Source: RZYY01 sp036794825 (lineage in GTDB: Bacteria > Bacteroidota > Bacteroidia > Bacteroidales > 4484-276). Taken from it: a DNA stretch of 64,000 bases. The translations under genes were made by a program, and so were the position numbers. The notes beneath the pieces are model-generated. The model had not been told where the DNA came from. It searched no databases and was given only the letters and a program-made list of their open reading frames with translations. Every line of letters begins with the position of its first letter. The stretch's first letter is position 1. The stretch covers positions 1 through 64,000 of the forward strand of contig DAIRGA010000027.1 of the NCBI GenBank assembly GCA_036794825.1, read 5' to 3'. This document shows positions 52,290-62,401 of the stretch, piece by piece.

Positions 52290-55200
52290 AAAATCAAAAC
52301 TTTTACCAACAATCAATCCGCGTCGCCCCCTTTGGCTATGCCTGTTATCAAATCATCCGGGATGATCCGGGCAACCCCTGCAACTTCAAAGCCATCGGAC
52401 TGAACGATGCGTTCGAAAGGCTCACAGGGCACAACAAGGAAGATATCCTCGGAAATACGCTGCGGGTAGCCTTTCCTGATCCTGAAACCTCATTTTCGGG
52501 ATTGCGCAGCCTCTTCGACAAGGTAGCGGCTGAAAATGCACCTGCCGGGATGGAGTATTACTTTGCCGAAACCGGCAGATGGTTGTTGGTGAATGCCTGG
52601 CATACCGACCCTTCCCATATTGCTGTTACCCTTAACGATATTACCGCTGGCCGGCAATCAATAGAAGCCGGTTGCCTGAAAGAAGTACAGCAACATGCCT
52701 TTTGGGACAACAACCTCTTTGGGGTGATGATTGCCGATAAAAATGGCAATTATGTGGACGCCAACGACGAAGTATGCCGCATGACCGGTTACAGTTGCGA
52801 AGAGCTGAAAAGCATGAACGTATTAAGCCTCATTGATCGTGAGAAAATTGAAGACGCCAGAATCCATTTTGAGCAAATCCTTAAAACCGGAAGAGCATAC
52901 GGCGAACTGGCCTATTTTTCCAAAAACGGTGAAAAACGCTGGTGGAATGTAGTTGCAACCCGGCTATCCGATGATTATTTTCTTGGGTTGCATGAAGACA
53001 TTACAAGCCGCAAACAAATGGAACTGGAGCTGTCGCAAAAGGTGGAGCTCAACAAAAAACTGCTTGCCAGCATACCCGATATAGTGATTCAAACCAACCT
53101 CGAAGGAGTCATCACTTTTATAAATGAGCCTGAGTTTATTGATTATCCGTTTATTACCTCCGAACAATTGATAGGAAGGAATATCCTTTCGTTCGTTGCC
53201 CCCAGCGACCTTGACCGTATGGAAGAGAATGTGAGGCTGATGTTTGAAAAACCGCTCGGCATCAAAGAGTATGCACTTCGCTTTGGCGATATGCTGGAAA
53301 TTATCTGTGAAGCCAACGGAGATGTCCTCCGCGATGAACATGGAAACCCGACAGGTATGGTTTTCGTGATCAGGGACATCACCAACCGAAAGAAAGCTGA
53401 AAAGGCCCTGGCTGAGAGCGAAGAACGTTTCCGGCTGATGATCAAGAATATCTCAGCAATAATTGTAACAATTGATAAAGATGGCATCCAACAATTTGTA
53501 AGCCCGGTTGCAGAAAAAATAACAGGATACACACAGGAGGAGCTAACAGGAAAATCCATATCAGAAGTGATTCATCCTGACGATCTGCCGCAGGTCATAA
53601 AAGCCTGGGAAGAAGGAACAGGAAATCCAAACATAGAGATTACCGTTCGATACCGGCATATTCATAAAACCAAAGGATGGGTGTATTTAGAGACAGTGGG
53701 CCAGAGCTTTTTGAACGAACCTGCCGTGAACGCCGTAATTGCAATCGTGCACGACATCACCGAACGCAAACAGGCTGAAGAGGACCTGAAGGAAAACGAA
53801 TTAAAATTCCGGACGCTTTACGAAAATTCGGGCGATGCCATTTTTATCATGAAAGGTGATACCTTCATTGACTGCAACCTGCGAACGCTTGAAGTTTACG
53901 GTTGTCAGACACGCGATCAGATTCTGGGGCATACACCCTTTGAGTTCTCTCCCGCCGTTCAGCCTGATGGGCGTGATTCACGGGATTATGCACTCGAAAT
54001 CATTGCAGCGGCAAATACCGGGCAAACACAGTTCTTCGAGTGGGCACACACAAAACTTGACGGTACACCTTTTACAGCCGAAGTCAAGCTGAATAAACTG
54101 GAACTCAACGGCCAGAAATTGTTGCAGGCAATTGTGCGGGACATTAGAGAACGCAAACAGGCAGAGGCAGAACTCCTGAAAACCCAGAACATCTTAGCAG
54201 AAAAAGAAGCGCAATACCGGATATTGGCAGAGAATTCCCAGGATCTGATTTATGTTTATTGTTTAGTACCTAAACCCCATTACGAATACATTTCTCCATC
54301 TTGTTTTCAGCTCACGGGGTACTTGCCGGAGGAAGGGTATGCGGATCCTTTCACCTACCACAAGTTTATTAATACGCCGGAGGGTATAGAAAAGTTCACA
54401 CAGTTTTTGTTTGACCCTGATCAACCCAAGGTGATTGAAGAAGAATGGCTAAGGAAGGATGGCAAGCGGGTTTGGGTAGAGCAGATGGTAAGCAGGAATT
54501 TTGACGCAAACGGCAATTTGATTTCATTTCAAAGCACGGTTAGAGATATTACGGAGCGCAATCGTTCGGAGGAGGTTATCAGAACAGAGCGTATGCGGCT
54601 TGCCGGAATCATCGAAGGCACCAATGCAGGTACCTGGGAGTGGAATGTAAAGACCGGTGAACTCATACTCAATGAACGATGGGCTGAAATTATCGGGTAT
54701 TCTCTGGAAGAACTGGGCACGGTTTCGTTCGAAACATGGACGCAACACGCACACCCCGATGATTTGAAACAAAGCAATGAACTTCTCGGAAAGCATTTCA
54801 GCGGCGAGTTGGATTACTATGAGTTCGAATCGCGGATGCTTCACAAAAACGGCGCCTGGGTGTGGGTTCTTGACCGTGGTAAAGTTACAACCTGGTCGCA
54901 CGACGGTAAACCGCTTATGATGTTCGGAACACACCAGGACATTACCAAACGTATGCAGGCGGTGGACGAACTCAAAGCAAGCGAAAGGAAATTCCGCGAA
55001 CTTTCGACTCTGATGCGCCTAATGACCGACAATATGCCCGATATGCTCTGGGCCAAAAACCTGAATAAAGAATATATTTTCGCCAACAAAGCAATCTGCA
55101 ACAACTTGCTCAGCGCAGTTAATACCGAAGAACCACTGGGGAAAACCGATATGTTTTTTGCCACCCGCGAGCGCAACTCCCAACCCGACAATCCGCTATG

Positions 55201-58200
55201 GCATACCTTCGGCGAAATATGCAGGGATTCGGATTCCATTACTCTGGAGGAACTGAAACCCACGCAGTTTGATGAGTTTGGGAATGTGAAAGGCAAATTC
55301 CTTTTCCTCGATGTTCATAAAGCTCCGTTGTGCGATGATAATGGAGAGCTTATCGGGATAGTGGGTTCGGCAAGAGATGTCACGGCTGCCAAAGAAACCG
55401 AAAATCAACTGAGAAAACTCTCGCAGGCCGTCGAGCAAAGCCCTGCAATTATCATCATAACCGATCCTGAAGGTAAGATTGAATATGTAAATCCGAAGTT
55501 TTGCGAAATCACCGGTTTTACCCCCGAAGAATCAAAGGGGCATAACTATAGCGCCTTCTCGACAGACGAAATGCCGGAGAGTGTTGTTAAGGAACTCTGG
55601 AAAACGATTAACGCAGGCAATGAGTGGAAAGGAGAATTCCACAACAAAAAGAAAAACGGCGAACTTTATTGGGAGTCTGTTTCCATCTCACCCATATACA
55701 ACAACGAGGGAACCATCACCAATTTTCTCGCTGTTAAAGAAGACATTACACAACGCAAATCTACTGATCTGGAAGTAGAAAGAAATCGTGCAGAACTAAA
55801 AGCAATATATGAAAACGCACCGGTAATGATGGCAGTGATTGACCAAAACAGAAATTTACTTTTTGCCAATCCTGCATTCACAAACTTTACCGGGGTACCC
55901 GAAGCAGAGCTTATCGGTGGCCGGGCATGTGGCGTTTTTGGTTGCATTAATGCATTTGATGATCCACAAGGTTGTGGCTTTGGATCGCAATGTAAAGCGT
56001 GTATGCTGCTTAAATCCATCGAAGATTCATTCTTAACCGGCAAAACACATAAAGATATTGAATACAACACCACGCTGAAGTGTAATAACACTTTAAAAGA
56101 GATTTCGCTGATAGGGTCTACCGCACCAATAAATTTTGCAGGGAAAAGCTTGCTTTTATTGAGTTTCGTTGATATTTCCGATCGCAAACATACCGAAAGC
56201 CAGCTCAGGAAACTTTCACAAGCCGTCGAGCAAAGCCCAGCCAGTGTGGTGATCACCAACCTTGATGGAACCATCGAATATGTAAACCCAAAATTTACCG
56301 AAATTACAGGTTACACACCGGAAGAAGCCATCGGGCAAAAAATGAGTTTACTCAAATCAGGAAAACTGCCCGATCCTGTTTATGCAAAACTCTGGAAAAC
56401 CATATCATCAGGCAGGAACTGGAAGGGCGAGCTCCACAACAAAAAGAAAAACGGTGAGTATTTCTGGGAATTTGCGCTGATTTCACCCATAAAAAACGAG
56501 AAAGGCGAAATATCGCATTATCTCGCAGTAAAGGAGGACATTACAGAGCGTAAAGCGCTTGAAGAGAGGCTTAACCACCAAACCCGGTTGCGGGAATTAC
56601 TGATGGAAATTTCTTCAGGATTTATCAATATTCCGCTCGAAAAGGTTGATGAAGCAATCAATGACGCTCTGGCCAAAATGGCCCAGTTTGTACATGCCGA
56701 CCGCTCTTATACGTTTGATTACGATTGGGAAAATGACATTTGCAACAACATTTTCGAATGGTGCGAAGAAGGTATCAGCGCCGAAATCAACAATCTTCAG
56801 CAGGTGCCGCTTGCCATGATGCAGGATTGGGTTGAGGCACACAAAAAAGGCGAACCCATGTATGTACCTGATGTATTCGCATTGCCTCATGGCGCTGTCA
56901 GGGACATTCTGGAACCACAGGGAATCAAAAGTGTTCTCTCGGTTCCAATGATGAACGAAAACCAATGCATAGGATTTGTGGGATTCGATTCGGTACGCGA
57001 GCACCATGAATATACCAGCACCGAAGTGCATTTACTCCGGGTATTTGCGCAGTCACTGGCAAATATTAAATTGCGCAAAGAAATGGTTGAACAACTGCTA
57101 AATGCCAAAGCCCTTGCTGAGGAAAGTGAAGAAAAACACCGCAGCCTGATCGAGCAGATGCTTGAGGGGCTTGTTGTTGACGATGGCAATGGGATCATCC
57201 TCTTTGCAAATCCCATGTTTTGCAAAATGACCGGATACAGCGAGAACGAACTGCTCGGAAAATCTGCGTACGAGTTGTTGCTGCAAAAGCATGATATCGA
57301 GAAGGTCAGGATGAAGGATGACGAACGAAAAAGAAACATCACAGATCAATATGAACTCGATGTAATTACAAAATCAGGTGAAGTACACACATTCTATTTT
57401 CATGCAACGCCAGTTCTGGATAAAAAAGGCAATGTAACGGCATCAATGTCAACCGTAACGGATATTACTGAGCGTAAAAGAGACCAGGAGAAAATCAGGA
57501 TCACCAAAGATACCTACGAAAGTATTTTCAATTCCGTTTCGGAGGCAATTTATGTTCTCGACGAAAACGGATATTTCATTGACGTAAATCGTGGTGCTGA
57601 AATAATGTATGGTTTTAACCGTGAGGAATTAATAGGTAAAAGTCCTGCCGAGATTACTGCGCCGGGAGTGAATGACCTGGATTTGGTTATGAAAACTATT
57701 CAAGAAGTCAGGGAAACAGGAATTTCCAGGAGTTTTGAGTTTTGGGGGCAACGGAAAAACAGTGAAATATTCCCAAAAGATGTTAATCTTAACAGGGGGA
57801 AGTATTTTGGTAAAGATCATATCATTGCCACTGCCCGTGATATTACAGAGCGTAAAAGAGGGGATACTGCACGGATCATACAGTACAATATTGCCCGCTC
57901 AATCCACACGTCAAAAAATGCAGCAGACCTGCTTGAAACCATCAGGCAGGAACTTGGCCAGCTCTTTGATACCACAAACTTTTTTGTAGCCAGGTACAAC
58001 CCGGAAAAAGATACCCTCAGGCAACTGATTTTCTGTGATGAAATGGATAGCTTTGATGAGTGGGATGCGAATCAGTCAATCTCGGGGCAGGTAGTGAAAT
58101 CCGGAAAAACAATATTTCTACGGGGAGATGAAGTCAATAACTTCAGTATGCATCACAACCTTGAAATGCTGGGTACCGATTCGGCCTGCTGGCTTGGGGT

Positions 58201-59479
58201 TCCTGTGGTTATGCACAATCGCCCGGGAGGTGTCATGGTTATACAACACTATACCAATCCTGATGCATACAGTACAGCAGATGTTGCCTTATTCGAGATG
58301 ATAGCGCACGAAACCGGAATATTCCTCGAAAAGCAGATAATGATCGAAGACCTCATCAGCGCAAAAGAAAAAGCCGAAGAAAGCAATCGCCTGAAAACCG
58401 CCTTCATGGACAACATTTCGCACGAAGTACGCACACCCCTCAACGGTATTCTTGGTTTTGGAGATGTTTTGATGGACGAGACCACCGACCGGAAAGATAA
58501 ACTTGAATACTACCAGTTTATTAAGCATAGCAGCGAACGTCTGATGCAGACCATTGCCGACATCATGAACATCTCGCAGCTAAAAGCAGGAACCCTGAAA
58601 CCAAATATAACCGATGTTCAGGTAAAACAGGTAATGCATCAGTGTTTTGAAAAAACCAAAACCGCATGCGCCACAAAGAACATCCTGGTAACGATGGATT
58701 TGCCGGAAGACCTGGAAAACCTCCATCTGATGACCGATCAGGAAATATTCGAATTAACAATGAACCACCTGCTGAGCAATGCCGAAAAATTTACCCAGCA
58801 GGGCAGGATAACTTTTGGTGTTAAAAGAGATGGCGGATATGCCCGGTTTTATGTAAAAGATACCGGCCAGGGTATTGCTCCTGAAAAACTCGAAGTAATA
58901 TTCGAGCCTTTTATGCAGGAGGACAATTCGACTACACGCGGACACGAGGGCTCAGGCCTCGGACTTGCCATTGCAAGAGGGATGGCTGAACTGCTCGGAG
59001 GTAAAATCTGGGTAGAATCAGAGAAAATTGTCGGATCAACCTTCTTTTTCACTCTTCCCTTGTCAGAGGACAACACCATCACCGACACAAAAGCGCCGGA
59101 AATTCAAAAACCAAAAACCGACAAACCACTCATTCTTATAGCCGAGGACGATCACTCCAATTATTTGTATTTCAAGGCAATATTGCAAAAGAAAGGCTAC
59201 ACGACTCTGCATGTTTTCAATGGCGCCGAAGCGGTTGAATTTTGTCATAAGTTTCCGGAAATCACCCTGGTTTTAATGGATATAAAGATGCCGGTGATGA
59301 ACGGCATCGAAGCTACCAAAAAGATCAGGGAATTCAGGCCCGACCTGCCAATAATTGCTACTACTGCCTATGCGCAGACAGGAGAAAAGCACCGCATTTT
59401 GTCCGAAGGCTGCAACGAATACCTGGCCAAGCCGATAATGCCTTCCGATATCTTAGCGATGATTAAGAAATATTCATGA
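52286..59479 (+). CDS. Giant multi-PAS hybrid sensor histidine kinase 2
   Basis: Cytoplasmic hybrid kinase of 2397 residues, translationally coupled to kinase 1 by ATGA. About 13 PAS/PAC units are visible, with GAF domains at about 1428-1600 and 1865-2018. HisKA contains FMDNISHEVRTPLNG (His near 2043), the HATPase ends GSGLGLAIARGM, and the receiver has LVLMDIKMPVMNG (Asp near 2330). The core from HisKA onward is closely similar to kinase 1. One PAS unit (about residues 1213-1245) holds a cysteine cluster, GRACGVFGC then GCGFGSQCKACM, absent from kinase 1. That suggests a metal, Fe-S or redox switch. Paralogy within the operon implies an ancient tandem duplication followed by loss or gain of PAS units. 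Confidence 0.93.
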   Translation: MKNQNFYQQSIRVAPFGYACYQIIRDDPGNPCNFKAIGLNDAFERLTGHNKEDILGNTLRVAFPDPETSFSGLRSLFDKVAAENAPAGMEYYFAETGRWLLVNAWHTDPSHIAVTLNDITAGRQSIEAGCLKEVQQHAFWDNNLFGVMIADKNGNYVDANDEVCRMTGYSCEELKSMNVLSLIDREKIEDARIHFEQILKTGRAYGELAYFSKNGEKRWWNVVATRLSDDYFLGLHEDITSRKQMELELSQKVELNKKLLASIPDIVIQTNLEGVITFINEPEFIDYPFITSEQLIGRNILSFVAPSDLDRMEENVRLMFEKPLGIKEYALRFGDMLEIICEANGDVLRDEHGNPTGMVFVIRDITNRKKAEKALAESEERFRLMIKNISAIIVTIDKDGIQQFVSPVAEKITGYTQEELTGKSISEVIHPDDLPQVIKAWEEGTGNPNIEITVRYRHIHKTKGWVYLETVGQSFLNEPAVNAVIAIVHDITERKQAEEDLKENELKFRTLYENSGDAIFIMKGDTFIDCNLRTLEVYGCQTRDQILGHTPFEFSPAVQPDGRDSRDYALEIIAAANTGQTQFFEWAHTKLDGTPFTAEVKLNKLELNGQKLLQAIVRDIRERKQAEAELLKTQNILAEKEAQYRILAENSQDLIYVYCLVPKPHYEYISPSCFQLTGYLPEEGYADPFTYHKFINTPEGIEKFTQFLFDPDQPKVIEEEWLRKDGKRVWVEQMVSRNFDANGNLISFQSTVRDITERNRSEEVIRTERMRLAGIIEGTNAGTWEWNVKTGELILNERWAEIIGYSLEELGTVSFETWTQHAHPDDLKQSNELLGKHFSGELDYYEFESRMLHKNGAWVWVLDRGKVTTWSHDGKPLMMFGTHQDITKRMQAVDELKASERKFRELSTLMRLMTDNMPDMLWAKNLNKEYIFANKAICNNLLSAVNTEEPLGKTDMFFATRERNSQPDNPLWHTFGEICRDSDSITLEELKPTQFDEFGNVKGKFLFLDVHKAPLCDDNGELIGIVGSARDVTAAKETENQLRKLSQAVEQSPAIIIITDPEGKIEYVNPKFCEITGFTPEESKGHNYSAFSTDEMPESVVKELWKTINAGNEWKGEFHNKKKNGELYWESVSISPIYNNEGTITNFLAVKEDITQRKSTDLEVERNRAELKAIYENAPVMMAVIDQNRNLLFANPAFTNFTGVPEAELIGGRACGVFGCINAFDDPQGCGFGSQCKACMLLKSIEDSFLTGKTHKDIEYNTTLKCNNTLKEISLIGSTAPINFAGKSLLLLSFVDISDRKHTESQLRKLSQAVEQSPASVVITNLDGTIEYVNPKFTEITGYTPEEAIGQKMSLLKSGKLPDPVYAKLWKTISSGRNWKGELHNKKKNGEYFWEFALISPIKNEKGEISHYLAVKEDITERKALEERLNHQTRLRELLMEISSGFINIPLEKVDEAINDALAKMAQFVHADRSYTFDYDWENDICNNIFEWCEEGISAEINNLQQVPLAMMQDWVEAHKKGEPMYVPDVFALPHGAVRDILEPQGIKSVLSVPMMNENQCIGFVGFDSVREHHEYTSTEVHLLRVFAQSLANIKLRKEMVEQLLNAKALAEESEEKHRSLIEQMLEGLVVDDGNGIILFANPMFCKMTGYSENELLGKSAYELLLQKHDIEKVRMKDDERKRNITDQYELDVITKSGEVHTFYFHATPVLDKKGNVTASMSTVTDITERKRDQEKIRITKDTYESIFNSVSEAIYVLDENGYFIDVNRGAEIMYGFNREELIGKSPAEITAPGVNDLDLVMKTIQEVRETGISRSFEFWGQRKNSEIFPKDVNLNRGKYFGKDHIIATARDITERKRGDTARIIQYNIARSIHTSKNAADLLETIRQELGQLFDTTNFFVARYNPEKDTLRQLIFCDEMDSFDEWDANQSISGQVVKSGKTIFLRGDEVNNFSMHHNLEMLGTDSACWLGVPVVMHNRPGGVMVIQHYTNPDAYSTADVALFEMIAHETGIFLEKQIMIEDLISAKEKAEESNRLKTAFMDNISHEVRTPLNGILGFGDVLMDETTDRKDKLEYYQFIKHSSERLMQTIADIMNISQLKAGTLKPNITDVQVKQVMHQCFEKTKTACATKNILVTMDLPEDLENLHLMTDQEIFELTMNHLLSNAEKFTQQGRITFGVKRDGGYARFYVKDTGQGIAPEKLEVIFEPFMQEDNSTTRGHEGSGLGLAIARGMAELLGGKIWVESEKIVGSTFFFTLPLSEDNTITDTKAPEIQKPKTDKPLILIAEDDHSNYLYFKAILQKKGYTTLHVFNGAEAVEFCHKFPEITLVLMDIKMPVMNGIEATKKIREFRPDLPIIATTAYAQTGEKHRILSEGCNEYLAKPIMPSDILAMIKKYS

Positions 59480-59510
59480 TGATGAAATTTCAGAAAGCCA
59501 GCCTTGAAAA

Positions 59511-60002
59511 GTCATAGTATGGCTCCTAGCCATCCTATGACTAATAACGGCAGTTTGACTTTTAGCGATAGGATCACTTGGAGTGATACTATCGCAGTCA
59601 CCTAACAGCCGGAGCATATAATCCGGCCGCTTTTTGTCATAGTATGGCTCCTAGCCATCCTATGACTAACACCTGCAGATTCGCCTGCTTAGCGATAGGA
59701 TCGCTGAGAGCGATGTCATAGTATGGCTACCAGACATCCTATGACTAACACCTGCAATTTTTACTGCTTAGCGATAGGATCGCTGAGAGCGATGTCATAG
59801 TATGGCTACCAGACATCCNNNNNNNNNNNNNNNNNNNNNNNNNNNNNNNNNNNNNNNNNNNNNNNNNNNNNNNNNNNNNNNNNNNNNNNNNNNNNNNNNN
59901 NNNNNNNNNNNNNNNNNNTATGACTAACACCTGCAATTTTTACTGCTTAGCGATAGGATCGCCGAGAGCGATACTATCGCCTGGCTCTCAGCCATCCTAT
60001 GA
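59511..60002. repeat. Array of REP-like palindromes downstream of kinase operon
   Basis: REP-b copies at 59511-59541 and 59636-59666, REP-a at 59565-59595 and 59950-59980, and a CAGCCGGA/TCCGGCcG stem with T5 at 59606-59635. Hybrid units, a half REP-a joined to REP-b, recur at 59692-59745 and 59771 onward with a 79-bp period and the conserved spacer TAACACCTGCAATTTTTACT. The array contains the 100-N gap, so its true length is unknown. Confidence 0.85.
59819..59918. other. 100-N scaffold gap inside REP array
   Basis: Exactly 100 Ns, the conventional length for an unknown gap. The sequence on both sides is the same 79-bp repeat, so the assembly probably broke on the tandem array. Confidence 0.95.
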
Positions 60003-60177
60003 ATAACACCGGCATATCAGTCCTCATTTACTTAAAAAATCACAAAAACTAATGATTTAACTTTTCATTAACAGCCACCCTTTGATAATAAGCTTTCATT
60101 TGTCAATTCATAATTATTCTAAATAATTATTGTAACTGATTAATAATTAATTTTTTAACGATAAAAAAGAACATCTT

Positions 60178-62313
60178 ATGAAACTAAACTTTTACCTTTT
60201 TACACTTTTCCTAATGTTTGTTGGGTCTCTGAGTGGATTGAAAGCCAACAACATTCTGATAAGCAACATCAGTCTCACCGGGCAAAACACTACAGATGAT
60301 TATGTGATGGTGCAGTTCGACCTGAGCTGGGAAAACTCCTGGCGCACCTCCTCGGCGCCAAATAACTGGGACGCCGCGTGGGTATTTGTGAAATACCGCG
60401 TAGGAAGCGGCCCCTGGCAGCACGCCTGGCTGAACGATGCAGGCCATAGCGGCGGTACGGGAACCGGCGCTACCATTTCTGCCGGCCTTCAAACCCCCGG
60501 CAGCGCCTTTAACGCCAACACCAACCCCGGCATTGGCGCCTTTATCTATCGCTCTGCCGATGGCACGGGTACATTTTCCATTACCGGCGCCCAACTCCGC
60601 TGGAACTACGGCGCAAATAGCGTTGCCGATAATACCACCGTAGATGTACGCGTGTTTGCCATTGAAATGGTGTATGTGCCGGAAGGGGCGTTTTATGTAG
60701 GGAGCGGGGGAACGGAAAATAGCAGTTTCACCCAGGCAAACAATACCTCCGGCGCCACTGTACCATTTCAGATTACCTCCACTGCACCCATTATTCAAGG
60801 TAACAACACAAGTTCTTCATCATCAAATCTGGGTGCAAGGGGCCAAATGGATTTGACAGGCACTACAACCGCCTCACTGGCAAGCGGCTTCCCCACCGGT
60901 TATGCTGCATTCTATATGATGAAATACGAGATCACCCAGCAGCAGTATGTTGATTTTTTGAACACGCTCATTTCCACTCATGCAGACAACCGGTACTCTA
61001 CCACCAACACGGGAAATCGTTATAGCATCACGGTCTCCGGAGGGGTTTATAGCACCACCAATCCTTACGTAGCGTGCAACTACCTGAGCTGGATGGACGG
61101 CGCTGCATACATGGACTGGTCAGGGTTGCGGCCGATGACAGAGCTGGAGTTTGAAAAAACCTGCCGGGGAACAGCCACACCGGTGGCCAACGAGTATGCC
61201 TGGGGTAATACCACCGCCACCGCTGCCAACAACATTACCAACCCGGGCGCAACCAACGAAACAACTTCCACCTCCGGCGCCAACGCAGTTTATGATCTTC
61301 AGACCAATGTGGTAGGACCGATGCGGGTGGGTGTTTTTGCCAAAAGCGCTACTACCCGCGCCCAATCTGGCGCCAGCTATTATGGCATTATGGAACTGAG
61401 CGGCAACCTTGGGGAGCGGCCGGTAACGTTGGGTAATGCCACCGGTCGCGCCTTTACCGGAGTGCATGGTGATGGCGCGCTTAGCGCTAACGGCCACGCC
61501 AACGAAACGGCCTGGCCGGGACTTAACAGCGGCGAGGTAACCGGCGCCACCGGGTCCGGATTCCGGGGCGGCAATTGGATCAACAATGCGACGATCATGA
61601 GCGTATCCGACCGCAACCTCGCTGCAAACGCGAGCACATCTCGGGGCAGCGACTTCGGCTTCAGGGGTGTTCGTTCACAACCCTTCGTTTGCGGTAGCCA
61701 CACTGTTACCGACATTGACGGCAACGCTTACAACACCGTTTTGATAGGAACCCAGTGCTGGATGAAAGAGAACCTGAAGGTTACCAAGAATCCGGCGGGA
61801 ACTGCAATTACCAGGGTTTGCCCCGATAACAATGCCACGCGTTGTGAAGAATATGGAGGTCTATACACTTATTCTGTGATGATGAACGGCGCCTCACCAA
61901 GCGCATCAAATCCCAGTGGTGTTCAAGGTATCTGCCCTTCAGGCTGGCACATTCCAAGTGAAAGCGAATGGCTTCAGTTGATTAGCTCGGTTGGTGGATC
62001 ATCAGGTGCTGCTCCCAAACTTAGAAGTTCAAGAAAAGATCCAGACCCCCATCCCAGATGGCATTCAGCAACAGTTTCAACAGATGATTATGGATTTAGC
62101 GCATTGCCTGCCGGGTTTAGAAATGATCAAAACCAAAATGTAAATATGGGAAACTGGTCCATGTGGTGGTCAACAACTGATGCACCAACACCAGGCACAT
62201 TAATAGCTCCGGATATTTCATTCCCTTCCAGCAATTTTTCAACAACTAATATTCTTCCAAAGACCTCAACACCTGCTGAATGGGCTGTAAGCGTGAGATG
62301 TCTGAAAGATTGA
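60178..62313 (+). CDS. Secreted SUMF1-FISUMP fusion protein
   Basis: Protein of 711 residues, exported (MKLNFYLFTLFLMFVGSLSG). Residues about 30-165 form an Ig-like or carbohydrate-binding-like domain (YVMVQFDLSWENSWRTSSAP). A formylglycine-generating-enzyme-like (SUMF1) domain spans about 165-505 (VYVPEGAFYVGSGGTENSSF, YMMKYEITQQQYVDFLN, GSGFRGGNW, FGFRGVRS). A FISUMP domain follows at about 510-711 (GNAYNTVLIGTQCWMKENL, GICPSGWHIPSESEWLQLI). Without an obvious sulfatase nearby, the SUMF1 part is more likely a binding or structural module than a sulfatase activator. Probably surface exposed. GC-rich, repetitive codons (GGCGCC, ACCACC) resemble those in the next gene. Confidence 0.85.
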   Translation: MKLNFYLFTLFLMFVGSLSGLKANNILISNISLTGQNTTDDYVMVQFDLSWENSWRTSSAPNNWDAAWVFVKYRVGSGPWQHAWLNDAGHSGGTGTGATISAGLQTPGSAFNANTNPGIGAFIYRSADGTGTFSITGAQLRWNYGANSVADNTTVDVRVFAIEMVYVPEGAFYVGSGGTENSSFTQANNTSGATVPFQITSTAPIIQGNNTSSSSSNLGARGQMDLTGTTTASLASGFPTGYAAFYMMKYEITQQQYVDFLNTLISTHADNRYSTTNTGNRYSITVSGGVYSTTNPYVACNYLSWMDGAAYMDWSGLRPMTELEFEKTCRGTATPVANEYAWGNTTATAANNITNPGATNETTSTSGANAVYDLQTNVVGPMRVGVFAKSATTRAQSGASYYGIMELSGNLGERPVTLGNATGRAFTGVHGDGALSANGHANETAWPGLNSGEVTGATGSGFRGGNWINNATIMSVSDRNLAANASTSRGSDFGFRGVRSQPFVCGSHTVTDIDGNAYNTVLIGTQCWMKENLKVTKNPAGTAITRVCPDNNATRCEEYGGLYTYSVMMNGASPSASNPSGVQGICPSGWHIPSESEWLQLISSVGGSSGAAPKLRSSRKDPDPHPRWHSATVSTDDYGFSALPAGFRNDQNQNVNMGNWSMWWSTTDAPTPGTLIAPDISFPSSNFSTTNILPKTSTPAEWAVSVRCLKD

Positions 62314-62401
62314 AGTAATCATCCAAAGTAACCAATTGAAAGTTTCAAATAAACGATAAAGTTGAACTACCATAATTCATAATCCGAAAACTTAGCATAC
62401 A

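Noticed and set aside
59511..60002. CRISPR array
   Set aside because: Repeats are long palindromes with repeated, not unique, spacers, and no cas gene is near.
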